DNA of 40,722 nt from Nitrospira sp. (GCA_023248215.1 JAHFEW010000037.1:1-40722), one strand, 5' to 3'. Positions 17,056-25,200 are shown, counted from the first letter of the stretch. Program-made: numbers and translations. The notes: generated by a model not told the origin, from the sequence alone.

Positions 17056-17469
17056 ATGAATCGGCTAGAACGGATCCAACGATCCTTAACCAAGAAGACG
17101 GTGCCCAAGTTCGAGATCGGGGATACCGTTCGTGTACATGTGAAGGTGGTCGAGGGTGAAAAAGAGCGTATCCAGGTGTATGAAGGAACGGTCATCGCCA
17201 GAAAAGGGACGCTCAATAGCGAAACATTCACGGTACGCAAGCTGTCCTATAACGTCGGCGTCGAGCGAACATTCCCGATCCATTCGCCCAATGTGGCCAA
17301 GGTCGACGTTGTCCGTCAGGGGCGCGTCCGCCGCGCTAAGCTCTATTATCTGCGCACCAAGAAGGGCAAGTTTGCCAAGGTGGAAGATCGCGAGTTCAAG
17401 GTCGAAAGCAAAGCGCAGGCAGCCGCCAAGCTTGAGGCGGCGGAAACCGCTGCGGCCGCAAAGGCCTAA
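17056..17469 (+). CDS. rplS: 50S ribosomal protein L19
   Basis: A 137-aa large-subunit protein at the 30S-50S interface. Diagnostic parts are [33 protein letters not shown] and [20 protein letters not shown], followed by [17 protein letters not shown]. The C-terminal tail is longer than in E. coli (about 115 aa) and Ala-rich ([19 protein letters not shown]). The ATG at 17056 is chosen for the strong GAGGAGGAGGGG just upstream; an earlier frame overlapping trmD has no such support. Confidence 0.97.
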   Translation: MNRLERIQRSLTKKTVPKFEIGDTVRVHVKVVEGEKERIQVYEGTVIARKGTLNSETFTVRKLSYNVGVERTFPIHSPNVAKVDVVRQGRVRRAKLYYLRTKKGKFAKVEDREFKVESKAQAAAKLEAAETAAAAKA

Positions 17470-17518
17470 TAGACCGGTCGTGCTGTGTTCCGACTGAGAC
17501 CAGGACAGAGGCGCACGT

Positions 17519-18193
17519 TTGGTTGGTACTCCGAACCCGATAACAGGGGGCCCCACCGAAGAGTTTGAGGTGGAGGCCAGATGCTGTGGGTACCGGCGCA
17601 TTGCAGGTCTCGATGAGGCCGGACGTGGGCCTCTCGCCGGTCCCGTTGTCGCGGCTGCAGTCGTGTTGCCGCGTCGGTGCAGCCTGCCAGGATTGGACGA
17701 TTCCAAACAGGTCAGCGAGTCGGACCGAGGCCGGTTGTTCGACGAAATCGTTCGTCGGGCAATGGGCATCGGCATCGGATCCGCGACGGAGGCGGAGGTC
17801 GACCGGCTGAATATCCTTGAAGCGACCCGGTTGGCGATGCGGCGCGCCCTGCAGGCACTTCCTCTATCGCCGGATTTCCTCCTGTTGGATGCCGTGACCC
17901 TTCCGGGGCTCTCGGTTTCTCAGCGCGCCATCATCAAAGGCGATGGGTTGTCCTGCTCCATCGCAGCGGCATCGATTATCGCCAAGGTGACGCGCGATCG
18001 ACTGATGGTCGAGTATCACCGCTGGTACCCCCAATACAATTTTGCCGAGCACAAAGGGTATGGGACCCCGGACCATCTCCGTCTGCTCCGGCAGTACGGG
18101 CCTTGTGCGATCCACCGCTGTAGTTTTGCTCCCGTCCAGCATCTCCTCGCAGACAACATGGCGGCATTCCACTCGGTTGTCGACCGCGTCTGA
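17519..18193 (+). CDS. rnhB: Ribonuclease HII
   Basis: A 224-aa enzyme that cleaves RNA at RNA-DNA junctions, including single ribonucleotides in DNA. The core begins at IAGLDEAGRGPLAGPV (first catalytic Asp and Glu), followed by LDDSKQVSESDR, LLLDAVTLPG, and the conserved KGDGLSCSIAAASIIAKVTRDRLM region (read as KGDGLSCSIAAAS and IIAKVTRDRLM), ending GYGTPDHLRLLRQYGPC and HRCSFAPV. The start is TTG at 17519, which has GAGG 7 bases upstream; a GTG at 17570 is the alternative and would still retain the core. It sits between rplS and yraN in the usual order. Confidence 0.95.
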   Translation: MVGTPNPITGGPTEEFEVEARCCGYRRIAGLDEAGRGPLAGPVVAAAVVLPRRCSLPGLDDSKQVSESDRGRLFDEIVRRAMGIGIGSATEAEVDRLNILEATRLAMRRALQALPLSPDFLLLDAVTLPGLSVSQRAIIKGDGLSCSIAAASIIAKVTRDRLMVEYHRWYPQYNFAEHKGYGTPDHLRLLRQYGPCAIHRCSFAPVQHLLADNMAAFHSVVDRV

Positions 18194-18209
18194 CAGCCAG
18201 CGTCAACCG

Positions 18210-18596
18210 ATGCGCGACCGACGCCGTATGGTAGGAGATGAAGGAGAGGGTCGAGCCGAGGCCTATCTACGTCGGCAGGGGTTTCGAATTCTTGGCCGCA
18301 ATGTGCGGTCACCGTTGGGCGAGCTGGACCTGGTTGCCGATGATCAGGGGGTGCTGGTGTTCGTCGAAGTGAAACGGCGCCGAACAGGGACGTTCGGCGG
18401 TGCGATTGAAGCGGTCGACGCACGCAAGCGTGCCAAATTGATTCAATTGGCGGCACAATATCTGGCCCAACATCGGATTCGGAATCGCGCCTGCCGGTTC
18501 GACGTCGTGTTGATACAGGACGATATCGAGACCGCTGAGGCCGTGCAGCATATTGCGAATGCATTCGACCTCGCAGGGGATGATCTGCGATGGTAG
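18210..18596 (+). CDS. yraN: UPF0102 (YraN) family endonuclease-like protein
   Basis: A 128-aa member of UPF0102, a PD-(D/E)XK-fold family with no firmly established activity. Visible motifs are GEGRAEAYLRRQGFRILGRN, then the acidic pair GELDLVADDQGVLVFVEVKRRR (read as GELDLVADD and LVFVEVKRR) that matches the nuclease-like core, then FDVVLI. I took ATG 18210, 16 bases after the rnhB stop; a second ATG at 18231 sits closer to the conserved region and is possible. Its position after rnhB is common in bacteria. Confidence 0.9.
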   Translation: MRDRRRMVGDEGEGRAEAYLRRQGFRILGRNVRSPLGELDLVADDQGVLVFVEVKRRRTGTFGGAIEAVDARKRAKLIQLAAQYLAQHRIRNRACRFDVVLIQDDIETAEAVQHIANAFDLAGDDLRW

Positions 18597-18698
18597 GATG
18601 AGAAGCGATGTCCTGAGTCATCGGCACGGTTCGTGCCGCGCCAAACGGCGAAGGCCTGCGATACCACTCCGGCCGAATTGCCGTTGTTGCCACCATCC

Positions 18699-19367
18699 AT
18701 GATTCAACTCTTCCACGTCTCAAAGTATTATGACCGCCGCCTGGCGCTCTCAGACATTACCCTCGAAATCGAGAAGGGAGAGTTCGTTCTTTTGATGGGG
18801 CCGAGCGGGGCCGGAAAATCGACCCTGCTGAAGTTATTGATCGGGGCAGAACGACCCGAGGAAGGGCAGATTTTGGTGCAGGGCCGCAGCTTGTCGAAGT
18901 TGCGACCGTCTGAAATCCCTTTGCTGCGTCGAAAAGTGGGCGTCGTCTTGCAGGATTTCCGCCTCTTGCCTAAGAAAACCATCTTCGACAATGTGTCGCT
19001 GCCCCTGCTGGTTCAGGGGGCCTCGACCGGCGAAATCAGGCGAAAGGTGACGGAGGCGCTGCGCGCGGTCGGGTTGGACCATAAAAAGGACCTGTTTCCC
19101 CCGGGCCTCTCTACTGGCGAACAACAACGAATTTGCATCGCCCGCGCGATCGTCAATGGGCCGATCGTGCTCCTGGCCGATGAGCCGACGGGGAATTTGG
19201 ACCCCGAGTTGACGAGCGAAATCATCGAACTGTTCAAATCGATCAACGCCCGAGGCACCACCGTCATCGTGGCGACGCACGATCCCAACGTCTTGGCCCA
19301 GGTCAATCGCCGGGTGATCACATTGGATCACGGCAAGGTGGTGTCGCACGAACAGGTGTGTTCATGA
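18699..19367 (+). CDS. ftsE: Cell division ATP-binding protein FtsE
   Basis: A 222-aa ABC ATPase that with FtsX forms a transmembrane complex controlling septal peptidoglycan hydrolases. Motifs: Walker A GPSGAGKSTLL near residue 36, Q-loop VLQDFRLLPKKTIFDNV near 88, signature LSTGEQQRICIARA near 138 (TGEQQ in place of the common SGGEQ), Walker B VLLADEPTGNLDP near 161 and the H-loop ATHD near 194. ATG 18699 matches the usual FtsE start (MIQLFHVSKYY). A longer reading from 18633 lacks family similarity. Its stop overlaps the ftsX ATG (ATGA). Confidence 0.96.
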   Translation: MIQLFHVSKYYDRRLALSDITLEIEKGEFVLLMGPSGAGKSTLLKLLIGAERPEEGQILVQGRSLSKLRPSEIPLLRRKVGVVLQDFRLLPKKTIFDNVSLPLLVQGASTGEIRRKVTEALRAVGLDHKKDLFPPGLSTGEQQRICIARAIVNGPIVLLADEPTGNLDPELTSEIIELFKSINARGTTVIVATHDPNVLAQVNRRVITLDHGKVVSHEQVCS

Positions 19368-20263
19368 GACGCCTCATGTACCTCCTGCGGGAGGCGCTGG
19401 CCAATGTGTTGACGAATCGGACGACCACGATGGTCGCGGTGGCAACCACCGCCTTTACGTTTGCTTGCGTCGGGGTATTTTTGCTGCTCTATGTCAATCT
19501 ACGGGCCATGGCTCTGTCTCTGGAGCAGGACATCCAGGTCATCGTCTATCTTCAGGATGACGTGACCGGCCAGGCGAGGGCCGAGATCGAGCAACAGTTG
19601 AAAGCCGATCGAGCGATTGCGTCGCTGGCCTTCGTCTCCAAGGAACAGGCGCTGGCGGATTTTCAGGTCCAGTTTCCGGCTGAATCACATCTTCTGCAGG
19701 GGCTTGGGCAGAACCCATTGCCGGCGTCGTTCGTGGTGACGCTGGCTGCGGAGTCCCGTTCGTCCGATGCGATGCGCCGCTGGGCCGATCGCGCGCAGTT
19801 GATCCCTGGGGTCGGGCAGGTCCAATATAACCAAGCGTGGGTCGAGGCCTTGGCCGGCATCGTCAAGTACATTGAAGTCGCCGCGATTATTGTCGGCGTC
19901 ATTTTGTCGGCCGCATCGGTGACGATCATTGCGAACACGATCCGCCTGGCGCTCTATTCGCGCCGGGAAGAAATCGAAATTCTGGGCCTGATCGGCGCGA
20001 GCACGGCCTTCATTCGAGTGCCCTATCTGCTCGAAGGGGCGGCGCTCGGCTTGCTTGGCAGCGCCCTCTCATTGGTGATCTTGAAAGCCGGGTTTGAGTT
20101 GTTCCGTCATGAAATCCGGTCTGCCAGCCGATTTCTTGGGGTGGATGCGTTACTCACCTTCTTCCCGTTTGAGATGTGCCTGGTCCTGGTGCTCGTGGGG
20201 TTGTTTCTCGGCTGTGCCGGCAGTTTTCTCTCGCTGTTGCGCTTTGGAGAAGGACGCGCATGA
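19364..20263 (+). CDS. ftsX: Cell division protein FtsX
   Basis: A 299-aa inner-membrane partner of FtsE. The topology is typical: a short cytoplasmic start (LYLLREALANVLTNR-like, read here as LLREALANVLTNRTTT), TM1 (VATTAFTFACVGVFLLLYV), a periplasmic loop of about 120 residues with IQVIVYLQDDV and PLPASFVVTL, then TM2 (AAIIVGVILSAASVTIIANT), TM3 and TM4 (FEMCLVLVLVGLFLGCAGSFLSLL). The periplasmic loop is where EnvC-type activators dock. ATG at 19364 overlaps the ftsE stop, and its own stop overlaps the ATG of the EnvC-like gene, so all three are translationally coupled. Confidence 0.95.
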   Translation: MRRLMYLLREALANVLTNRTTTMVAVATTAFTFACVGVFLLLYVNLRAMALSLEQDIQVIVYLQDDVTGQARAEIEQQLKADRAIASLAFVSKEQALADFQVQFPAESHLLQGLGQNPLPASFVVTLAAESRSSDAMRRWADRAQLIPGVGQVQYNQAWVEALAGIVKYIEVAAIIVGVILSAASVTIIANTIRLALYSRREEIEILGLIGASTAFIRVPYLLEGAALGLLGSALSLVILKAGFELFRHEIRSASRFLGVDALLTFFPFEMCLVLVLVGLFLGCAGSFLSLLRFGEGRA

Positions 20264-21456
20264 CCTGGATTCGCTGGGGATTCGTTATGGTGGGCATCCA
20301 TGTGGCTTTGTGGGCCGCCCCCGCAATGGTCCCAGCAGAGCGCAAGGATTCGTATGCAGACAAGATCGAACAGGAAAAGAAAACGCTGGAAAAGTTGCGC
20401 GGCACGATCGTCGAGAAACGCAAGAAGTCAGACGAGGCGGAAAAAAAACGCGAGTCGGTCCTGCAGGGCCTCCAGTCGTTGGACGAGCGTCTCGTCCGCT
20501 ATCGGCAAGAACATCAGGACATTCGGAAGCAGCTCAAGAAGAAGGACTTGGAAATCGAGCACATGAGCGTGCAGCTGAGCCGGCTCTCAGAGCGTATCGA
20601 TGAGCGACAGGATGCCATTGCCGCCCGCTTGCGAGTCCAGTATGTCGAGGGACGGTTTTGGCATCTGAAGACGCTGCTCGCTGCCAGTTCCTCGGGAGAC
20701 TTTCAGCGGCGGTTCCGTTACCTCTCAGCCGTGACTCGACGAGAATACGACATCATGGAAACCTACCGGAAAGATGCCGAACGGATCGCCGAGGTTGAGC
20801 GGAGTCGGGAAGAGGCCCGCCAGGGCATCTTGGCCTATAAGGCCAGCACAGAAGAAAAGTTGGCCCAGATTCAGGGGCTCAAAAAAGAGAAGCGGGTCTA
20901 TCTCGCTAAGATTACGCAGGAAAAAGAATCACATGATCGGGCAGTGGAAGAACTGGAGCGTTCTGCCACAAGGGTAGACAGCCTATTGAAAGAGCTGGAG
21001 ACCCGGCGCCGGGCGGCGATGGCGACTCGTCCACCGCCCATGGCGGGAGGACTTAAAGCGTTACGAGGGACCCTTTTATGGCCGACGGACGGGCAGGTGG
21101 TGTCATACTTCGGCCGGCAGAAGCATCCGACCTTTAATACCTATATTCAGCGAAAGGGGATTGAGATTCGCGCGGCAGAAGGGAGTAATATACGGTCGGT
21201 GCTTGCCGGTCAGGTTGTGTATGCGGACTGGTTGAAAGGCTACGGACTCGTTATAATTGTGGATCATGCCAACGGAGTTTTCTCGCTCTACGCCCACGCT
21301 TCAAAAATTTTGACGTCCGTCGGGACTCGAATTGAAGCCGGGGAGGCGGTCGGTGAAACGGGAGACACGGGCATGACGGGTGAAAATACGCTCTATTTTG
21401 AGCTACGTGAGGGGGCCGAACCGGTGGATCCCCTGGCGTGGCTTTCAAAACGGTAG
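20260..21456 (+). CDS. envC: EnvC-like murein hydrolase activator (coiled coil + degenerate LytM)
   Basis: A 398-aa exported protein. A signal peptide (WGFVMVGIHVALWAAPAMVPA) is followed by long coiled coils (residues about 30-255, heptad-rich with many Lys, Glu and Arg) and a C-terminal M23/LytM domain (WPTDGQVVSYFG onwards). The M23 zinc motif H-x-x-x-D is replaced: where active enzymes have H-R-G-x-D, this reads QRKGIEI. LYAH and the final HxH region are also altered (ENTLYFELREG in place of GPHLHFE). This is the EnvC condition: a non-enzymatic activator of amidases, recruited by FtsEX. ATG at 20260 overlaps the ftsX stop, and the overlap with ftsX agrees with function. Confidence 0.92.
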   Translation: MTWIRWGFVMVGIHVALWAAPAMVPAERKDSYADKIEQEKKTLEKLRGTIVEKRKKSDEAEKKRESVLQGLQSLDERLVRYRQEHQDIRKQLKKKDLEIEHMSVQLSRLSERIDERQDAIAARLRVQYVEGRFWHLKTLLAASSSGDFQRRFRYLSAVTRREYDIMETYRKDAERIAEVERSREEARQGILAYKASTEEKLAQIQGLKKEKRVYLAKITQEKESHDRAVEELERSATRVDSLLKELETRRRAAMATRPPPMAGGLKALRGTLLWPTDGQVVSYFGRQKHPTFNTYIQRKGIEIRAAEGSNIRSVLAGQVVYADWLKGYGLVIIVDHANGVFSLYAHASKILTSVGTRIEAGEAVGETGDTGMTGENTLYFELREGAEPVDPLAWLSKR

Positions 21457-21481
21457 GTCTCGGAAGGAAGGAACCCACGTT

Positions 21482-22828
21482 ATGGAACAGCGGCGAAGCC
21501 GACGGTGGTTATATCTTTTGCTGATGGTGACGGTAGCCCTGGGAATCGGCATTGTGCTGGAAAAAGGCTTGGAGCGGACGGGCCATGCCTCCGAAACCTA
21601 TGAGGAGCTCCGCACCTTCTCAGAGGTCTTGACGCAGGTGCAAAAACACTATGTCGATGACACGAAGGTGAAAGATCTCGTCCAGGGCGCGATCCGCGGG
21701 ATGCTCTCGACGTTGGATCCGCACTCGGCCTACATGACGCCTGACATGTACAAGGAAATGCAGGTCGAGACGAAAGGCGAGTTCGGTGGGGTGGGGATTC
21801 AGATCGGCGTGAAGGAAAATCGGTTGGCCGTCATTGCCCCAATCGAAGGGACGCCGGCGCATCGGGCTGGGATTAAGGCGGGCGATTTCATTACCAAGGT
21901 GAACGACGAATCCACTAAGGACCTGACGCTGATGGATGCCGTGCAAAAAATGCGCGGCCCTAAAGGCACCAAGGTCAACCTCACCATTCAGCGAGATGGC
22001 ACGACGGACCCCCTGGCGTTCTCGCTCGTGCGGGATACCATCAAGATCGAAAGCGTCAAGTTCAAGGTGATCGACAACACCATTGGGTATGTGCGGTTGA
22101 CGCAGTTTCAGGAAGCAACGGGAAGAGATCTGGGTCGGGCGCTCAAGCAGTTCAAGGAGCAGAAGGTTCAGGGTACGGTCCTCGACCTCCGGAACAATCC
22201 CGGTGGCTTGTTGACAGCGGCGGTGGATGTGTCCGAACAGTTCGTGGGGAACGGGAAACTGATCGTCTATACGAAGGGCCGCGAGGGGAAAAAAGATGAG
22301 TGGTTCTCCAAGACCAAGGAGACGCTCGAGGATTCCCCGATGATCATCCTGGTGAACGAAGGGTCTGCCAGTGCGTCGGAGATTGTGGCCGGAGCCTTGC
22401 AGGATTGGGGGCGGGCCGTCATTGTCGGGACCACTTCATTCGGCAAGGGTTCTGTGCAGACGATCCTGCCGCTGGGTGATGGCTCAGGACTTCGGCTCAC
22501 GACGGCTAAGTACTATACGCCGAAGGGGCGTTCAATCCAGTCGACCGGCATTACGCCGGACATTGTGGTGAAATTGCAGGCACAGACGGTGGCGAAGGCG
22601 GGCGAAAAAGACGGCAAGGAGGCGGAGCCAAAGACGGCGAAAGCGCCAGTGAGTGGGAAGGACTCGCCGTCTTCTTCGAAGTCCGGTGAGGATCCCACAC
22701 ACAAGAATGGTGCCGCACCGGCGGTCGAGGCGGGCGGGGAGCTCTCGATCGAGGACGATGTCCAGCTTCAAAAGGCGGTTGAATTGCTGAAGACCTGGAA
22801 GATCTTTAAGGAGCTTCGTCCCGCTTAA
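21482..22828 (+). CDS. ctpA: Carboxyl-terminal processing protease CtpA (S41)
   Basis: A 448-aa periplasmic serine protease of family S41. A single N-terminal membrane anchor (WLYLLLMVTVALGIGIVL) leads to a PDZ domain (GEFGGVGIQIGVKE, GTPAHRAGIKAGDFITKV) and the catalytic region with Ser in NEGSASASEIVAGALQ and Lys in GTTSFGKGSVQ, the Ser/Lys dyad of the family. The tail is low complexity (Lys, Ser, Pro, Ala) before a final helix. It trims C-termini of envelope proteins, and homologues often act on peptidoglycan hydrolases, which fits the ftsEX-envC neighbours. AAGGAAGGAACC precedes the ATG at 21482. The 3' end overlaps the convergent HhH gene by 23 bases. Confidence 0.96.
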   Translation: MEQRRSRRWLYLLLMVTVALGIGIVLEKGLERTGHASETYEELRTFSEVLTQVQKHYVDDTKVKDLVQGAIRGMLSTLDPHSAYMTPDMYKEMQVETKGEFGGVGIQIGVKENRLAVIAPIEGTPAHRAGIKAGDFITKVNDESTKDLTLMDAVQKMRGPKGTKVNLTIQRDGTTDPLAFSLVRDTIKIESVKFKVIDNTIGYVRLTQFQEATGRDLGRALKQFKEQKVQGTVLDLRNNPGGLLTAAVDVSEQFVGNGKLIVYTKGREGKKDEWFSKTKETLEDSPMIILVNEGSASASEIVAGALQDWGRAVIVGTTSFGKGSVQTILPLGDGSGLRLTTAKYYTPKGRSIQSTGITPDIVVKLQAQTVAKAGEKDGKEAEPKTAKAPVSGKDSPSSSKSGEDPTHKNGAAPAVEAGGELSIEDDVQLQKAVELLKTWKIFKELRPA

Positions 22829-23291
22829 CGGACGCGGTCCGTTGTTGGCGGATGGCTGCGAGGAGCGAATCTTCTGATCCTGAAAATCCTGGTTGCGTCC
22901 TCAAGAGGTGGGACTCGACCAGGGTTTCCAGATCGGCCAGTGTGCGAATGTTCAGCCGGAAATACAGATAACTCACCAACGCATCGGAGAGCCCCGGCAG
23001 CGAAGCCCATCCCGCGACGTCCTCAGGTAATGGAGTCTTGAGTTCTTCGTAGGCGCGAATCGTTCCCGTCGCGAGAAACTCTTCTATCTTTTCCGCCAAA
23101 TCCCGTCCAATTCCAGGGATCGTTTGAAGCTGATGCCGTGCGGCAAGGTCGGCGAGGTCTCCTGATATGGTCAGGATCGAGTCGGCAGCCTTTCTGTAGG
23201 CACGCACACGATAGGGGTTGGCGCGTCGGGTAGCCAGCAGATTCGCCATCGCACGAAAGAGTTGGGCGAGTTGATTGATGCAGTCATCCAT
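22806..23291 (-). CDS. Stand-alone PolX N-terminal-like helix-hairpin-helix protein
   Basis: A 161-aa protein resembling only the N-terminal part of family X DNA polymerases (the PolX/polymerase beta 8-kDa-like domain): LAQLFRAMANLLATR, PYRVRAYRKAADSI, and the helix-hairpin-helix LQTIPGIGRDLAEKIEEFL. A second HhH-like turn follows (WASLPGLSDALVSYLYFRL). The nucleotidyl transferase palm and the PHP domain of PolX are absent, so it probably binds DNA without polymerising. ATG 23291 is preferred because the PolX pattern starts right there; an ATG at 23324 would add 11 residues. No ribosome binding site is clear for either. It overlaps the end of ctpA by 23 bases in convergent orientation. Confidence 0.75.
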   Translation of the reverse strand: MDDCINQLAQLFRAMANLLATRRANPYRVRAYRKAADSILTISGDLADLAARHQLQTIPGIGRDLAEKIEEFLATGTIRAYEELKTPLPEDVAGWASLPGLSDALVSYLYFRLNIRTLADLETLVESHLLRTQPGFSGSEDSLLAAIRQQRTASVKRDEAP

Positions 23292-23369
23292 AATTGTACA
23301 ACGGCGTCGATAGTCCTCCGGCATTGTGAGAGGAACGCGTGGCAAACGGCAAGGCCCAGACAGGTCTGG

Positions 23370-23399
23370 TTGACAATCGGTTTTCCTGTTTCATAGGAT
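23370..23399 (+). promoter_or_regulatory. Promoter of the thiS-thiG(-thiE) unit
   Basis: A perfect -35 TTGACA (23370-23375) and TAGGAT (23394-23399) are separated by 18 bases. Transcription would begin near 23406, leaving fewer than 20 bases of leader, too short for a TPP riboswitch; the riboswitch core sequences were looked for and not found. Confidence 0.6.
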
Positions 23400-23423
23400 G
23401 ACCGGACAGAGTGAGGTGTTGTG

Positions 23424-23630
23424 GTGACCATCCAGGTCAACGGTGAATCTCGCGGGGTCGGCGATGGGCAGACGGTCGCGACCTTGCTGCATGAGTTGGA
23501 CATTCGGGCCGATCGGGTGGCTGTCGAATTGAATCTGGAGATTCTGGATCGGAACGATTTCGAGACCCGCGGCCTCCGCGAGGGAGATCGGGTGGAAATA
23601 TTGAGCTTCATCGGTGGTGGCGCGGAGTAA
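23424..23630 (+). CDS. thiS: Sulfur carrier protein ThiS
   Basis: A 68-aa ubiquitin-fold sulfur carrier for thiazole synthesis. The beta-grasp pattern is clear: VTIQVNGESRGVGDGQTVATLL, then RVAVELNLEIL and RVEILSFIGGG (each shown as separate parts). In the family the chain ends in Gly-Gly, which is adenylated by ThiF and thiocarboxylated. Here the sequence runs FIGGGAE and then stops, so two residues follow the last Gly. GTG at 23424 is favoured over GTG 23421 because GAGG at 23413-23416 is 7 bases away. thiG starts 3 bases after the stop. No thiF is in the window. Confidence 0.9.
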   Translation: MTIQVNGESRGVGDGQTVATLLHELDIRADRVAVELNLEILDRNDFETRGLREGDRVEILSFIGGGAE

Positions 23631-23633
23631 TCT

Positions 23634-24413
23634 ATGGATACGATCAACGATCGGTTGGTAATTGCCGGCAGAGAATTCAAGTCCCGCCTCTGGGTCGGGA
23701 CCGGAAAATATAAGAATTTCGTGGAAACCAAAAAAGCGATCGACGCATCCGGCGCCGACGTGGTCACGGTCGCGGTACGTCGGGTCAATATTACGGATCG
23801 CTCCAAGGAAAATCTTCTGGACTATCTCGATCCGAAGAAATACATCATTCTGCCGAACACCGCCGGCTGTTACACGGTGGAAGACGCCGTCCGATACGCC
23901 CGTTTAGCGCGAGCGGCCGGCGTGTCAGATCTGGTGAAGCTGGAAGTGCTCGGCGACGAGAAGACCCTGTTTCCCGATACCGCCGGATTGATCGAAGCGG
24001 CGAAGATTCTTATCAAAGAAGGGTTCATCGTCCTTCCCTATACGAACGACGATCCGATCGTTGCCAGGAAGCTGGTGGATATCGGCTGCCCCGCCGTGAT
24101 GCCGCTGGCCGCTCCCATCGGCTCTGGCCTTGGTATCAGGAATCCGTACAACCTGAAGATCATCATGGAGACTGTGAAGGTGCCGATCATCGTGGACGCC
24201 GGCGTCGGAACGGCTTCCGATGCGGCGCTGGCGATGGAATATGGCGCGGACGCGGTGCTGATGAATACCGCCATTGCCGGCGCGCAGGATCCTCTCGCGA
24301 TGGCCGAAGCCATGAAGTACGCCGTCTGGGCCGGCCGCTTGGCCTACAAAGCAGGGCGCATTCCCCGTAAACTCTACGCAACGGCCAGCAGCCCAATCGA
24401 GGGCATGCTGTAA
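23634..24413 (+). CDS. thiG: Thiazole synthase ThiG
   Basis: A 259-aa TIM-barrel enzyme that makes the thiazole phosphate from 1-deoxy-D-xylulose 5-phosphate, dehydroglycine or iminoglycine and the thiocarboxylate of ThiS. Diagnostic parts: [44 protein letters not shown], the Schiff-base Lys in [33 protein letters not shown], and [29 protein letters not shown] (parts of which form the phosphate site). Length is typical. It lies directly after thiS, which supplies its sulfur. Confidence 0.97.
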   Translation: MDTINDRLVIAGREFKSRLWVGTGKYKNFVETKKAIDASGADVVTVAVRRVNITDRSKENLLDYLDPKKYIILPNTAGCYTVEDAVRYARLARAAGVSDLVKLEVLGDEKTLFPDTAGLIEAAKILIKEGFIVLPYTNDDPIVARKLVDIGCPAVMPLAAPIGSGLGIRNPYNLKIIMETVKVPIIVDAGVGTASDAALAMEYGADAVLMNTAIAGAQDPLAMAEAMKYAVWAGRLAYKAGRIPRKLYATASSPIEGML

Positions 24414-24429
24414 GCCAGTCTTGAGTCGT

Positions 24430-24461
24430 GAGTGTTTGAGTGCTGAGTTTCCAACACTCAG
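24430..24461 (+). other. Weak inverted repeats between thiG and thiE
   Basis: GAGTGTT (24430-24436) can pair with AACACTC (24453-24459), and CTGAGT (24443-24448) can alternatively pair with ACTCAG (24456-24461). The two share the same 3' bases, so they exclude each other. No T-run follows. It may tune thiE expression or be chance. Confidence 0.3.
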
Positions 24462-24472
24462 AATTTCTTTGA

Positions 24473-25099
24473 ATGCCCTCCGTCGATTTCCGTCTGTATC
24501 TAGTGACTGATCGTCATCAGACCGCCGGGCGTCCTCTCTTGTCGGTGGTCGGGCGCGCCGTACGCGCCGGGGTGCGCGCGGTGCAACTGCGTGAACGCGA
24601 TCTGCCGACCCGCGAGCTGCTCTCACTGGCGGCGGACCTTCAACGAGAGGTGCCGGAGGCCAACCTGTTTATCAACGACCGCGTGGATCTAGCTCTGGCA
24701 CTCGTCTCTCATGGAGTGCACTTGCGCGAGAGTAGCCTGCCGACACCGGTGGTGCGTGGCATGCTGCGCCCGCAGCAACTGCTCGGCCGGTCCGTTCATT
24801 CCATCGATGGCGTGGAAGCAGCGGAATGCCAGGGCGCGGATTTTGTAGTGCTGGGTCCGATCTATGATACGCCGTCGAAGCAAGAATATGGGCCGCCGCT
24901 CGGGCTGCGGGTGCTGGAACATGCGGCGCGTACGGCTCGCATTCCGATCTTTGCGATCGGCGGGATCACTGCCGCGCGTGCGCGAGAGGTGCGACGTGCG
25001 GGGGGCTTCGGCATCGCGGTGTTGTCGTCGATCTTGAGTGCGTCGAATGTCGAGCAGTCGACCGAAGAACTCATGTCCGCGATCGAGCTCGCGCGATGA
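24473..25099 (+). CDS. thiE: Thiamine-phosphate synthase ThiE (or TenI-like)
   Basis: A 208-aa TIM barrel that joins the pyrimidine diphosphate and thiazole phosphate to thiamine phosphate. Motifs: LYLVTDR at the start, VQLRERDLPTRELL, NDRVDLAL, HLRESSLPTP, GRSVHS, DFVVLGPIYDTPSKQ, and the phosphate-binding IFAIGGITAAR and FGIAVLSSIL. TenI aromatases share this fold; the VQLRERDL segment and the GPIYDTPSK loop fit either, so ThiE is a likely but not certain assignment. ATG 24473 lacks a strong ribosome binding site. It follows thiG by 59 bases. Confidence 0.85.
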   Translation: MPSVDFRLYLVTDRHQTAGRPLLSVVGRAVRAGVRAVQLRERDLPTRELLSLAADLQREVPEANLFINDRVDLALALVSHGVHLRESSLPTPVVRGMLRPQQLLGRSVHSIDGVEAAECQGADFVVLGPIYDTPSKQEYGPPLGLRVLEHAARTARIPIFAIGGITAARAREVRRAGGFGIAVLSSILSASNVEQSTEELMSAIELAR

Positions 25100-25166
25100 T
25101 GGTACGTCTCGATGTCTCGACGACGCGCATCGACACATTCACATTTGAGGTGGTTGCCTGATGTAG

Positions 25167-25195
25167 TTGACCACCCCCTATGCGGATGATAGAAT
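25167..25195 (+). promoter_or_regulatory. Promoter of the proteasome operon
   Basis: TTGACC (25167-25172) and TAGAAT (25190-25195) stand exactly 17 bases apart, each five of six to the sigma-70 consensus. Transcription would start near 25202, about 54 bases upstream of the mpa ATG. Confidence 0.7.
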
Positions 25196-25200
25196 CCGCA
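25181..25200. promoter_or_regulatory. Dyad over the proteasome promoter -10, candidate operator
   Basis: TGCGGAT (25181-25187) and ATCCGCA (25194-25200) are perfect inverted 7-base arms around 6 bases. The dyad covers the -10 element TAGAAT, a position where a bound repressor would block polymerase. The regulator is unknown. Confidence 0.5.

Noticed and set aside
23300-23423. TPP riboswitch before thiS
   Set aside because: The conserved core sequences were not found, and the predicted transcript start leaves under 20 bases of leader.
25111-25191. 26-codon frame before mpa, considered as a tag gene
   Set aside because: Too short, basic and ends in Cys-Gly; it also runs into the predicted promoter.
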